Shown: piece after piece, positions 41,905 to 54,049 of the stretch
Layout: the number at the start of each line of letters is the position of its first letter
Position numbering within the stretch: position 1 is the stretch's first letter
Source: Neocallimastix lanati (nom. inval.)
Lineage: Eukaryota; Neocallimastigomycota; Neocallimastigomycetes; Neocallimastigales; Neocallimastigaceae
NCBI GenBank assembly: GCA_016946835.1
Contig: JACVTC010000018.1
Span: forward strand, 1,712,501-1,767,508
Reading direction: 5' to 3'
Length of the DNA stretch: 55,008 nt
Notes under the pieces: generated by a model
The model's database searches: none
What the model was told of the DNA's origin: nothing
The model's input: the letters and a program-made list of their open reading frames with translations, nothing else
Translations under genes and position numbers: made by a program

Positions 41905-44900
41905 AATGTATCATATCATTGAAATTAATTATTAATATAAACCTTATTTATTAATATTCTCAGAATTATTAGGCCTAAGATAACCCTTTAAATATTAAAC
42001 AAGAATTTATATTAATTATTAATTATTTAAATATATATATTATTTATAATTAAATAAATAATATTTTTTAATTATTGAAATGTAAATAACTGAAATTGAG
42101 ATTTCAATTCAGTTATAATTTCAACAAATAACTTAACCACTAAAATTAAATTATTTATTTCCTTACTTGGGGAACTTTCTTATGTTCTATTACTGCCAAA
42201 TTATTACTAATATTAAATTTATTATTATTAATATAAATTCTTTATTAATATCAATACTTTATTATTAAAATTAATACTATATTATTAATATCAATATTAT
42301 TATCAATATCTAGTTTTATTAATATGATTTATTCTATCAATATTTTATTATTAAAGAAAATTTTATTTTACAAATATTACTAATACAGATTATTTATTAT
42401 TAATAAAAATTAATATAATTAATAATGATTTAAAAATATTTTATTTAAATCCATGATCCTTGTCATTAAAATTAGTAATACTTCCTTCCAAAATACACCC
42501 TATTTATAATAATATTAATAATAGATAATAATCTAAAATACTTTTATTTAAAAATAGTATAAAATTAAATAATACTCTATTACTAATAGTTCTGTAAAAG
42601 TAATAAAATTATTTTTAAAATATATTATCACTACAATTAATAATAAATAGTTTAGAATTTAATAATATGTAATAATTATTTATTATAATAGAATAGATTA
42701 TGAATTTATAATTTAAATACAATTCAAACATGTAACTCTAAGATATTCTAAAGAAATGGCTTGACCATTTCTAACGATAAAATAAATATAAATAGATGAG
42801 AAATTTGTATTTTAGAGAAAGAATCTAGAGAGAAAAAAAATATAATCTTATTCAAGAAATTAAATTATCTTTAGTTTTAATTGAATAATTTTTATTAAAT
42901 AAATAAATAAAATATTTTAAAAAAAAAGACATATTTTAATTTTTAATTTTTTTTATTTTAGTGTTTATTTCTATATTTATTATTAATCTCTTCCGAACCT
43001 CAACATTTTTGATACGTGACCACCATAAAAATGGCATTTAGGTAGATTCTTTAGGTTAAAGAAATACTTAAATATTATTGGTCAATAATAATTTTATAAT
43101 AATATATATAATTTTATAATAATAATTATTAAACGGTGAATTCTTTTATTTATAAGTTTATACTTAATGATAAATTAATTCACATAAATAGCTATTTTTA
43201 TACTTTAGTATAGTTAAAAAGAGATTTGATATATATTTGAGATAATTAATTATAATATTTATATGAGTAATAATAATAATTAATGTAATAATTAATAATT
43301 AATAATAAATAAAGAGAATATTAAAAAGATATATTTATTACTTTATTTTGTACTATTGTATGTGTTATTTCTATTTAATATTAGAATATATTATTTTGTC
43401 ATAATTCCTTATTGTCATTGCCCATAAATAAATATTAATTTAGATACATAAATAAAATATCTGTATCATTTTTTTGTAAGAAATATTAATTATTTATTAA
43501 TAATTATATTTCTTAGTCTTTATAATTATTGATAATAATTATAAATTTATTTAAATTATAACTAATTCATACATTAAATTATTATTATTAATTTTATTAA
43601 TATTATAATTATTCATACACTTAAATAATATCAGAGGATTTAATTAAATAATTATTATTTATGCACTTATTAATATTAGCAATTTATTTAAATTATTCAC
43701 TTAATTATTAATTTAATGTAAAACATTATCTTTATTTATATTTACATTGTACATTTAAAGGAATAATTAATAAGTTTCTATATTTGTATAATTTTATATT
43801 TTAGTTTAAAAGATAATGTTATATTTATAAGCTTAGATTAGATTTTAATGATATTTAGAAAATTAGATTAATTTAGATCAGATTCGGTTATTATTTATTT
43901 TTCCTTTTATTTGATGATCTAAATTAAAAAATAGAAAATCGGTATTTAAGGTTTTATCCAAATATTACAATATATTTGGTTTTACTTATAATATACGATG
44001 ATCAATATGAATAGAATATTGATCGAAACTTATCTAGTTTTTTCTTCTAGTCTTTTTCTAGAAAAGATATTTGTTAAGATTAGAAAACCTTTTTTTTATT
44101 TTTATTTAACCTTAATTTCACAAAAAAATATAAATAAGGCTCTTGAGTTCTCTTTAAGAAATCAAGAGTTATTATTATAAAAATCTAGTTATAATAATAA
44201 TAATAATAATAATAATTTATATTTTAATCTTTAAGTAAATAATAAAATAATTTCTATTAAAAAATATTTAACAAATTAAATCTTATCTAAACATTCTTTT
44301 ATTTTTGTTCTGTGTTATTATTATAATTAAGTTTATAATAAGCTCGACTTAGGTAAAAAATCATTTAATTATATTATCTCAACTTAATGAATTAGTCGTT
44401 AAGTTGAAGTTAATAATCATATTAAGTAATAGTACTTAGTATGATTATTACACTTTTGATAAGAATGTACTAAATAATGCATTCTTAATTAAATTTATGA
44501 TTTATTTCTAATGCATTATGTGTACATTATTATATTAATAAATTTTTAAATCCAAAGACCAAAAATTAAATCAAAAATTATATTAAACTTTATAGTTTTA
44601 TATTAAATCTTATATTAATAGTAATATTTTTATATATTTAAAACTTATATTAGCAATATTAATAATAAATCTTATTTTTTTATTAATAATGAAAATTTTT
44701 ATTAATAATATTTTTTTTTATATATTGATAATTAAAATTTATATATTATATTTTTAACTTTTATTATAAAATTTTATATCAAAATGTTTTATTTTATATT
44801 GACAAATATTTTATTTTATTAAAAACCTTTATATTAGAATAGTATTTTTATTTTTATTTGAATATTTTAACAGATTGTAATTATAATTATAGCCAATTAA

Positions 44901-45077
44901 ATAAATTCTTATTAGTAATATTTTAAATAGATTATAAAAAAAAAAAAAAAAAAAAATGTTTTATTAATATTATAAATGTATTTTATCTATATTATTATAA
45001 TTAAAATTTTATACAATTGATTATAAAAATCAATTTAAATTTAAAACTTTTTAAAAAAAATAAAATATAAAAATATA
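41905..45077. other. AT-rich spacer without a recognisable gene
   Basis: About 3.2 kb of AT-rich sequence. The longest frame (43998-44180, 60 codons) has no recognisable motif and is not called. A palindromic stretch lies at 44411-44450. A segment near 42780-43005 has a TATA-like 'aaatataaatagatgag' and ends 'cctcaaca', and could be an old LTR, but no partner is seen. Confidence 0.6.
44411..44450. repeat. Strong inverted repeat
   Basis: taataatcatattaagta and tacttagtatgattatta pair at 17 of 18 positions around a 4-base loop. A second short hairpin (taagaatg/cattctta) follows at about 44460-44487. Confidence 0.55.
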
Positions 45078-45170
45078 AAACTTAGTGGCAAGAACAACTT
45101 TTATGCCTTAAAAAAAAGTATAAATAGTTGTAAATTTTGCTACCAATTTTTAAAAAATCAATTAATAAAA
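45078..45170 (+). pseudogene. Copia gag N-terminal fragment of element 4
   Basis: Reads KLSGKNNFYALKKSINSCKF, the conserved start of many copia gags (LxGKNNFxxWK). It has no start codon and is in a different frame from the pol part. Confidence 0.5.
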
Positions 45171-45240
45171 TTAATAAATAAAATAATAAATAAATAAAGA
45201 AAGAAACAAAAGATTTAAAATTTTAAATATTAAAACAAAT

Positions 45241-46749
45241 ATCCCAACAACGTATCAACAAGCTGTTAATCCACCATAAAGTGAAGAATGGAAAGAAGCA
45301 ATAGATGACGAATTAAAAAATATGTACGACAACAATGTTATGAAAGTGGTAAAAAACATACCAACTGACGCAAATATAATCGGTACTAAATGGGTCTTTG
45401 CCGAAAAGGATAATAAGAAGAAAAAAGCAAGATTAGTGGCTCTTGGTTATCAACAAGTTGTTGGAAAAGATTTTATAGAGACATACTCCCCAACAGTCCA
45501 AGCAGACGGTCTAAGACTTACGGTCGCTATTGCATCAAAGTTCAACTAAGATTTGAAACAATTGGATATAAAAGCTGCTTACTTGAATGCAGATTTGGAA
45601 GAAAAGATTTTTACAAAGATTCCTTATGGTGATTAAAATTTTAATACTAATAAATTCTGGCTATTTAAAAAAGCTCTTTATGGTTTAAAACAAGATGGAA
45701 GAATGTGGTATAATGAAATATAACATTACATAGTAAGTATAGGTTTTAGAAAATGCAAAACTGACAAATGTCTCTTTGGAAAATATAATAAAAATAATAA
45801 ATTAACATGTTTACTAACATTATATGTAGATGATATTTTAATATTAGGAATTAAAAATGAAATAAACTATACAGTAAACAAATTAAAAGATAAATATAAA
45901 ATTTCTAAAGATTCTAATGCAACTAAAATAATAGGTATAAATATTTATAAAACAAGTGATGGTTATGAAATAAATCAGATAAATTATATTAATAAATTAA
46001 TAGAAAAATATAATATGAAGAAAACAAAACAAATAAAAACACCATGCAGGAAAATTACAGAATATGAAAGAAATAATTCAAATTTAATAAATCCAAAAGA
46101 ATATAAATCTTTACTTGGTGCGTTACTATATATCGCTGTAAAGTCAAAGCCTGATATAATGTTTTCTGTAAGTGAAGCCTCAAGAATATGTGAAAATCCA
46201 ACAGAAGCTGATTATAAAAATTTAATGAGCATCTTACAATATTTAAAAGGTACAAAAAATAAATCAATACATTATAATAAAAATAATAAATTTATCGGAT
46301 ACTCAGATTCAGATTTTGCTAACGATGAAAAGACGAGAAGATCTACAAATGGATATATATTTTTACTTGGAAAAAGTCCTATTTTATGGAAATCTCAGTT
46401 ACAGAAAAACGTAACTTTATCTACTGTTGAAGCTGAATTTGTTAGTTTAACTGAATGTACTAAACAAGCTTTATGGTTCAAAAATTTATTTAAGGCAATA
46501 TTTAACCAAGATATAAAATTTAAAATTATGGTAGATAATAAAGCACGCATTGCAATTGCTCAAGATACAAATTCTAAAGGAAGATGTAAGCATATAGACT
46601 TAAGATATAAATTTATTCAAGAAGAAATTATGATAAACGAAATTGAATTAGAATACATTAATACTGAAAACATGTTAGCTGATCCATTAACTAAAACTAT
46701 CTCAGGAGTACAAATGACAAAATTTACAAATTTAATTTTCAAAGAATAA
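45241..46749 (+). pseudogene. Copia reverse transcriptase and RNase H of element 4
   Basis: One frame throughout, from IPTTYQQAVNPP to KFTNLIFKE. RT: GTKWVFAEKDNKKKKARLVA, DLKQLDIKAAYLNADLEEKI, KKALYGLKQDGRMWYNEI, LTLYVDDILILG (catalytic YVDD). RNase H: FIGYSDSDFANDEKTRRSTN, STVEAEFVSLTECTKQALW, DNKARIAIAQ and KHIDLRYKFIQE, ending in MLADPLTK. Four TAA codons interrupt the RT half (about 45280, 45547, 45634 and 45721). The last 244 codons are open. Confidence 0.87.
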
Positions 46750-46835
46750 TATTTCTTTAATTGTATATAATTTTTTTTAAATAAAAAAAAAAAAAAACTT
46801 GTATATGATAATTAAAATATTATATAATACTTAAT

Positions 46836-46845
46836 GTAAGGGGAA
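46836..46845 (+). other. Polypurine tract of copia element 4
   Basis: gtaaggggaa directly before the LTR start TGTTAAAAG. Confidence 0.7.
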
Positions 46846-47088
46846 TGTTAAAAGTTCAACATAATATTTAAACTTTTGTACATTAAAGTATTATAAATAT
46901 TTATAATATTTGATTATGTAATAATTTGTATGTAAAATATAAAAAGAAAATTTTTTTATGAAATTAATATTTTGAGTCCTTTAAATACTTTATTAAATAA
47001 TATAAATTAATAAATAATAAATAAAATTTAATTGAATAATAATATATTTTGTTGTGTACACATCATATCTTATATTGACTCCTTAACA
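46846..47088 (+). repeat. 3' LTR of copia element 4
   Basis: 243 bp from tgttaaaagttcaac to gactccttaaca, with 5-base inverted termini TGTTA/TAACA. No partner LTR is seen upstream, so the right edge rests on termini alone. Confidence 0.65.
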
Positions 47089-48049
47089 ATATTCTTGTAC
47101 AGGACTTGAAATATTATTTAATAATTTTACCTACCAATATTTAAACCGTTTTGTAGAATAAATTCAAAATATGTAGACCATATTTCTTTTTTTTTTTTTT
47201 TTTTTTATCATTCTTTATATATATATATATAATATTATAACAAATAAATAAGATAAATAAATAGTAATAGAAATTATAAATATTTATAATTAAATATTTA
47301 CCACATTATTTTGTATAATTATAGTCTTTTTAATTAAAATCCAAATAGAATTTAATATTAAATACACCTTTATGTTAAAATATTAGAATAATTATTTATT
47401 AATGTTTAAATAACAAATTAGTAAATTTAAAATTGTAGTATTAAATTATTAATGTATATAATTATTTAAAATTCTTTTGTATGTCTAACTTTTAGTCCTA
47501 TTATTTTTTCAGCTATGTTACTCTCTTAATGTAAAAATATCTTTAAAACTAATATAAATTTAAAAATTTTGATATTGATTAATGTATTCCATATATATAG
47601 TAACTGTACAATAAGTTTTACCATTTTTACCTTCCTCAATCTATTCTTGCATAACAGTATTAAAAACATTACCAATATACTTTTTTTATTATTTCGATAT
47701 CTAAACTAGAATGATAACTATATATATAATAATTAGTATTAATTTCGTTTACTAATACTATTTTTTTTTTTTTTTTTTTTTTTTTTTATAGCCGTAATTA
47801 TTGCGAACTTTAATCTTTATTTATTTATTCATATATAAAATACATGAATACTTTTAATTATAATAAAAAAATAAAAAAACACAGAATTAATAAAATAAAT
47901 AAATATTATTTGTCCAACTTGAACATAATAATAAAGGAAATAGTAACGTGAAATAAACAGTAATAATCAAAAATAAGTGTATAAATAAATTCAGAAAAAA
48001 GTTCATATACAACGAACCTCATCTCCTTATGGATTAGGGTTTGAATTGT
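47089..48049. other. AT-rich spacer, no gene
   Basis: Holds a T run with (TA)n (about 47188-47230) and another T run (about 47760-47787). No coding sequence is seen. Confidence 0.65.
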
Positions 48050-48337
48050 CTATCTAAAAGAAATTATGGTCTTCTCCTCAGAGGCATTGGTCCTGCTAGC
48101 CTGTCTTACTGCATTTTCAGCGTTAAAGCTCCTGGTTAGTTTGCGCTTATACTTTCGGAATAGTAACCCTTGCCGAGTACTAGCCCAAGGCATAATTTCT
48201 ATAAAGAGAGCCGCAGATCGCACCAAGAATGGCGTTTTTGAATAATCATCAGAAATGATTTGGTTCTTAAACAAAATATTCCATTCCTTTTTATAATTTA
48301 TATCTATTATATTGTATCCTATCCACCAAGAAGAAAG
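48050..48337 (-). pseudogene. Unknown coding relic beside the endonuclease gene
   Basis: The minus strand is open from about SSWWIGYN through KKEWNILFKNQIISDDYSKT, RQGLLFRKYKRKLTRSFNAE and NAVRQASRTNASEEK. It is clearly richer in G+C than its surroundings and in the same frame as the endonuclease gene, but several stops separate them (48337-48403). It may be the linker that follows the endonuclease domain in the parent LINE-like element. I do not recognise the family. Confidence 0.35.
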
Positions 48338-48400
48338 TTATATAATCGGTACCACGTCACATATACATTTACACACTCATTATTCATAAAATTACTTAAA

Positions 48401-49990
48401 TTACTTTTCATCAATTGAACTATTCACTAAATTAGAAGTAACGATATTGTAATTTTCATTATCACTAATATTAATATTTCTATTTTCACTATCACTATTT
48501 CTACTATTATTAACAATATTATTTCTATTGTTAATATTATTGATATTATATACCTCGTTACTACTATCAGAATCAGAACTTTGTTCTATATTATTCATAT
48601 CTGTGATAACAGCGTCTACATTACTATTAGATATTGGACAATATTTAGAAATAATGTAAAATATTTCATAAAGAATTTCAATAACACAATCTATTGAAAG
48701 TTCTTCATTACCTATTTCTTCACTAAGAATTTCAAATTTATTGTGATGACATATTTCTTTCTTTTGTTCAAGACATTTATACCTATCCCATCTTACAAAT
48801 TTTTTTGGTAACAAAAATGATTCATCTGTGGTAATTTTCTTACAATAAACCATGAGAAGTTTATGATCAGATACAGAAGGATAATCAACAAAATAAGCAC
48901 TTGATATTTTAACCAGCATACTTGAATTGACTAACGCATGATCAATAACTGATGAATAACTACCTCTTGTCCATGAAATAGGTGAACCATTAATCGAAAG
49001 AATAAACCAGTTATCAAGGTTACTATTAGATAATTTATCTTGTAAATCAGAGGTACTTATGTTAAAGTCTCCAAGAAGAACAGATGGATGATTAGTGTGA
49101 TTCTGAAGCTATGTGAAAACTTCTGAAAATGCATATCGGACTTGTAATGAGTGTTTCTTAGTGGGAATATAGACATTACCAACGGAACACTTAGAATGAC
49201 TCCAGAGACTATATGTTGTTAAAGAAACAAGATAAGTATAGGAATTATCTTCAAGTACTGCTTGACATGAGACATGATAATTAAGATATAAACCTCTGCA
49301 ACCTGGAGTAGTAGGATTCATTCTTTTCAAGAAATATTTATAGTTGGGAAGTGTTACTTTACATGAATTTCTAGCATCATTGGTACCATTACCTGTTTCC
49401 TGAAAACATATAAATAATGATTTAAATATTGTGTTGAAGTACTCAATACTATCTCTTTTCACAAAATTCCATCCGTTGGTATTCCAACTTAGACAAAAAG
49501 AAAACTTTCCTGTGTTAGAATGTGAAAATGGATTTTGAGAATTAAGATTAGGAATACTGGGAGCAATTAGTTCATGATTGCCATTATTAGCATTTACTAA
49601 ATTTGTTGAATTGAGGTTTACTGTGTTAATATCATTGGATGTATTATTAGATATTAAATTTTGTTTTAAATACCGAAAAGAAACCTTATGATTCCATTTG
49701 GAACATCTACAATATGAAATTTTAACTCCTGATAGTGCTTTTTAAAATACTTTTTTAAATTTTTTGAGGTTGAAATTTGAAATGTATACTTTTATCCTGA
49801 AGAAGCTATCATTGAATTTAGTAATTCTCTTTACTGACAAAATATTATCATTGATTTTTTTGCATTTAGAATGAATAAATTCCTTCATTTTAGCATTAGT
49901 CCATGAGTGTATACCACGGATAATAATCAACCCTGTGTTGTCAATAGATATTCCATAGCAGCGAGAACCCCGGTGAAATATCTTTTCCAT
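48401..49990 (-). pseudogene. LINE-type endonuclease (EEP family), two nonsense codons
   Basis: One frame of about 529 codons on the minus strand, starting MEKIFHRGSRCYGISIDNTG. A TAA lies at 49742-49744 and a TAG at 49109-49111. The endonuclease/exonuclease/phosphatase motifs are in order: LSWNTNGWNF (Asn), FICFQETGNG (catalytic Glu), YLVSLTTYSLW, SVLLGDFNIS (Asp, Asn), SVIDHALVN and the final YPSVSDHKLLMVY (Asp-His). An acidic, Asn/Ser-rich tail follows. Non-LTR retrotransposons use this domain to nick target DNA. No reverse transcriptase is seen next to it. It could instead be a domesticated or stand-alone EEP gene, but the stops argue for decay. Confidence 0.75.
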
Positions 49991-50260
49991 AATGAACTAA
50001 AAAATTACAATTTAAAAAAATGAAACAATGAAAACTAAAATTCTAAAAACTAAGAAATATAGATAAAAATATATATATATATAAATATATATAATTAAAT
50101 AGAAAAATATAAATAAAAAAAAAATAATAATAATAATAATAATATGAAGATTCTATCTTCGTGGAGTAATTGATTAAGTTTAAAAAAAAAAATGAACAAC
50201 TTAAGAATTTTGTAGTAATGAATAATATCTTTTTTCTTGTTATTTTAGTAATGAATAAAT

Positions 50261-50300
<40 letters not shown>

Positions 50301-51927
50301 CCTGTTATGTATTTTCTGTTAACTTTTGAGTTTCTGAAATTCTAATCGATTTGTAAAGCTTTGATTGATAAAATAATTTTCTCTAATGTAATCATAAATC
50401 ATAAATAAACTGAAATGAAAATGTAAATAATGCTAGGTAGTGAAAGACAATAAAAAGATTCCTATCGGTTAAATAATGTCTTAAACACAAGCTTTAGAGT
50501 GAATCAATCTCCTACATTTCCATTTTAAAATAGCTACATGAAAGTATAAATAATACTATAGAAAAATACATATACAAAATAATGCAAAAGTAAAAAATAC
50601 AATAGATTCATTACAATGATAATATGTAGAAACTACATGATATTACTAATAATTATACAAATCCAATGTTACTACATATCCAGTTTAAAACAATATAAAA
50701 CATCAAGTTCACTTTCTACAGTCTTCCAGTATTCCAGTTTTCTCTCTTCGTACTAGAAGCCACTTTAGAAAGGATAACCATCGATTATCATCAGAATCAC
50801 AGAAAGCTGTAATTAGTACACCTGATATAGGTCATTCCTTTTCCATCAACCCTCCATGGACCTGGAAAAACAGTCCACATCATTGGAGGTTTACTATTAC
50901 TAAATATCATTTTAATTATAATTATTTTTATATTTTAAATTTATATATTTAGCATATTATTATAAGAAATTTTTTTAGAGATAAAATGTTTTAATATGTA
51001 ATTTCATCATTACATGAAATATTCATTATTGGAGTGCAAAATTTTTAAAAAATAATAACTTATAAAATAAAATAAAATCTTTTTATTTTTATTTGGTATC
51101 ATTTCATATTGGAGAAGAAAATATTTTGTAAACTGAGGATTTATGGATATAATGTCATTGGAAGCAATTTTTTATATGAACTTTACATATTTGAATAAAA
51201 TTAAAGAAATTCTAATATTTAGAATTATTAATACAACATTATTAAATTAAATATTTTAGTAATTTTAATAAGCAATATTTATTGATTCATTTAAAATTAC
51301 AATTAAATATATTAATAAGATTTAATTATAGGGGTGAATTATTACGTATATATTTAAAAAAATACCATAAAATTTTGGATTAATTTATCTTATTTCCAAA
51401 TAGTAAAATTTTAATTTCATTATTAATAATTAACAATATATAAATATTATTTTTTAAATAATATTTATATATATTTTTTAATATAGTTTAATAAGTTTAA
51501 AACATATTAAAGATAATTCAAATAATTAAATAAATTCCTTATAAATGATATATATATATTTTTTCTTAATATAAATTTTAAAAATGATTTGAGTGATATT
51601 TATTAAAATATATTTATAAATAATTAATATATTTTGAAATTATTATTATTATTATTATTATTTTTTAATATGTATATATTTATTTTTTTAATATTTTTTA
51701 ATTAATACTATTTTTATTACTACTAATGATAATTTTATTAATATTTATTTTATCTTTTAATACCCTTTTTTTGGTTAATATTTTTTTTTTTTTTTTTTTT
51801 TACTTTACTGCGTGATATTTATATAAATATATTTTATTATTAATAATAATAATTTAGTCTATATTATATATATATATATAAATTAATGGATGGTTAACTA
51901 CATTTTTTCTATCTTTAATAAAAAAAA
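49991..51927. other. AT-rich spacer with one non-AT-rich patch
   Basis: Mostly simple sequence: (TA)n near 50071-50092, AAT repeats, a run of about 40 T (about 50262-50300) and a T run near 51780-51800. The patch at 50716-50895 is described separately. No complete gene is seen. Confidence 0.6.
50716..50900 (-). other. Possible exon or coding relic
   Basis: The base composition is far less AT-rich than the flanks. On the minus strand one frame reads SKPPMMWTVFPGPWRVDG, then KGMTYIR, and meets 'atcag/gtgtact', a possible 5' splice site. The rest of the patch has stops in that frame. It may be one exon of a decayed or unrecognised gene, and I cannot name it. Confidence 0.25.
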
Positions 51928-52992
51928 TTAATATAAAAAATTTTTTGTGTATTTACTTTTACCAATAACAGCACCAGTATTACAATCATAGTTAACACAA
52001 TTGTTATTTAGAAATTGGTTTGGGCATAAAACACAAGTGAAATTACGTCCTTTTTGTTCTTTAATTAATTTAGATAAAGATGAACCAGAAAGACTATAAC
52101 CACGATTACCATAGTGAACAACGAAGACAGCCTTGTCATGTCTGGTGAAGCAAGTGTAATGATAGCATTCATTAAAATCGGCACAATTTTCTACAACGAC
52201 GAAATCAAAATATGGTTCTAATTTTATTGAATTTTTAGCTACATCCTTAATACCAACAGAAATACCTATACTATGAGCAGTTTTAGCAACCCACTTAGCA
52301 AATTCATATGATTCTTTTTCAACATTTTTAAAACAATCAACTTCAATAGCGTCACATTTATATTTCATAGCTTTTTTCATACGACTTTTAATTAAAGTTT
52401 CAGATTTTAATTTTTCCTTTGATTTTTCAAAGGCTTGATCAACCGAACTATTACTTCCACCTTTAGCTTTTTTGTAATCTGCACTGTAATATATATTAGT
52501 AGAGAAGTAACAGATAACCCTTTGACCACGGTTGTGGAAATAAGGAACGAATTCTTCTGCTTCTATAAGATCAATAGTAACAATATTTTTTATCACTGGC
52601 TTTACTAATTTAATAAAGAATAAAAATTTATTATTATATTTCTCTTAAATATATAAATTTTATTTTGTTTTATTTAACTTTATTGATTTTTATTTTGTTT
52701 ATTATTGTTTCATTATTTATTAATTTACTATTTAAAAATTTATATACACTGTTTCTATTTGGTATTATTTTTCTTTATTAAAAAATTACTAATTATCTTT
52801 TGATAGAACTATAAACTCCCATTTTTTTATTTTTTTTATTTCTTTTTTTTTTTTTTTATGAACTTACATTACGTTTTTTTCAGCACCAAGAAGATAATCC
52901 CAAGTAAGACCTGGAGCTGGTTCCCATATTGCTTCAACATTAGTAGCAAATAAAACTGTTGCAATAAGAATAATTGGTAAATAGAATTTCAT
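51928..52992 (-). CDS. Secreted GH114-like protein, two exons
   Basis: Exon 1 is 52992-52873 (40 codons) and exon 2 is 52599-51928. The intron of 273 bp runs from GTAATG to TTAGTAAAG in phase 0. The product is 263 aa. MKFYLPIILIATVLFATNVEA is a typical signal peptide, followed by WEPAPGLTWDYLL, the usual start of the GH114 (endo-alpha-1,4-polygalactosaminidase-like) TIM barrel. Further family blocks are RVICYFSTN, CDAIEVDCF (candidate Asp128) and DFVVVENCADFNEC (candidate Glu177), with an AHSIGISVGIKD strand between. The C-terminus is Cys-rich. Characterised fungal GH114 enzymes cut galactosamine polymers; the substrate here is unproven. It is the only ordinary host gene recognised, with AT-rich flanks and no neighbour in an operon-like position. 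Confidence 0.82.
52600..52872 (-). other. Intron of the GH114-like gene
   Basis: 273 bp of AT-rich sequence between exon 1 (ending Ala-Glu-Lys-Asn) and exon 2 (starting Pro-Val-Ile-Lys-Asn). GT...AG ends keep the frame. Alternative donors (GTAAGT five bases on) or acceptors give stops or the wrong frame. Confidence 0.65.
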
Positions 52993-53521
52993 TATTTTTA
53001 ATATATTTTTGGTATATATATTTATTTGTTATTATTGTGAATTTTATTATTCTATTTTTGTTTTTATTATTCTATAATTTTATTACATAAATTTAATTAT
53101 AAAAAATACTTCATATTTTATTATTAACTTTTTTTTTTAGTTATATATTCAATAAAGGGGCTAGAATAATTACTCTATATAAGATTCATATTGACAATAT
53201 GTTAGTTTAATTAAATAATATGTATGTATATATATTATATAATATATTATTTCATATTTAAAATGAAGTAAATATATTATTATCTATTCTAATCTAAAAA
53301 TTAAAATATGGCAATGTTAAATTTTAATCCAATAAATTATTCTTAACAAAATTAAAAAAAATGTTATACAATTTTATTTATTATAAAAGAAATACACATT
53401 TGTATTATAATATAAAATGAAATATTCAAACCTTAATTAATATAAAATAAATATTATTATTCAAACATAAATTAATGTCATAAATCAAATTTAAATCTAA
53501 TGATTTTATAGTTGATAAGCA
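52993..53521. other. Promoter side of the GH114-like gene and spacer
   Basis: AT-rich, no coding sequence. It includes (TA)n near 53226-53250. TATA-like stretches are too common in this sequence to single one out. Confidence 0.55.
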
Positions 53522-54049
53522 GGGGAGGTGGCATTATGCCAATTTTTCACGTGATATATATAAATATGTGGCTATAGCTATATTATGCTACATAATATTA
53601 TTTTATTGTATTATTTTGTTACTTCAATTTTTAAATTAATTATTAAGTGAATAATTAAATAAATCATGTAATGGTTAGATTTTATAATTTTAATTCTTTT
53701 ATTTAAATGTATTAATAATAATTCTTTTATTTAAATGTTATTAAAAAAAATAATAATTAAAAATGATAAAACTATTAATTATACATTGTATTTGAATATT
53801 TATTTAAACTGTATAAATTTAATAAGCTTTATAAATTAAGTTTTTGAATGACAGAATTCTAATTATTTCATTTGGTCATTCCTCATTTCTTAATTATTTA
53901 TTATATAAAGTAAAATTTATATTATATTATTTAAATCAGCTAAGCAATCAAACCACAAATTAATAATATTATTTCTATCACATTTAACATCAATAATTTG
54001 GCTTCAATATTTTTGTAGCGTTCAATTAATTGACACTGATTTTATTAGC
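53522..54049 (-). other. 3' noncoding part of MULE 2
   Basis: AT-rich, no open frame. It lies between the element end and the C-terminal transposase relic. No minisatellite like that of MULE 1 is present here. Confidence 0.5.

Larger units (their letters stand above)
45078..47088 (+). mobile_element. Ty1/copia element 4, internally deleted
   Basis: Contains the N-terminal part of a copia gag (45078-45170), then directly the RT and RNase H part of pol (45241-46749), a PPT and a 3' LTR (46846-47088). The zinc knuckle, protease and integrase are deleted. The 5' LTR was not recognised. RT motifs differ from elements 1 and 2, so it is a separate lineage and could belong to that of element 3. Confidence 0.75.

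Noticed and set aside
42731-43005. Possible solo LTR (TGTAACTC ... CTCAACA) with a TATA-like stretch
   Set aside because: No second copy, no target duplication and no convincing PBS next to it. The termini alone are weak evidence.
43998-44180. 60-codon plus-strand frame
   Set aside because: It has no motif, AT-driven composition and no conserved neighbour, so it is not distinguishable from chance.
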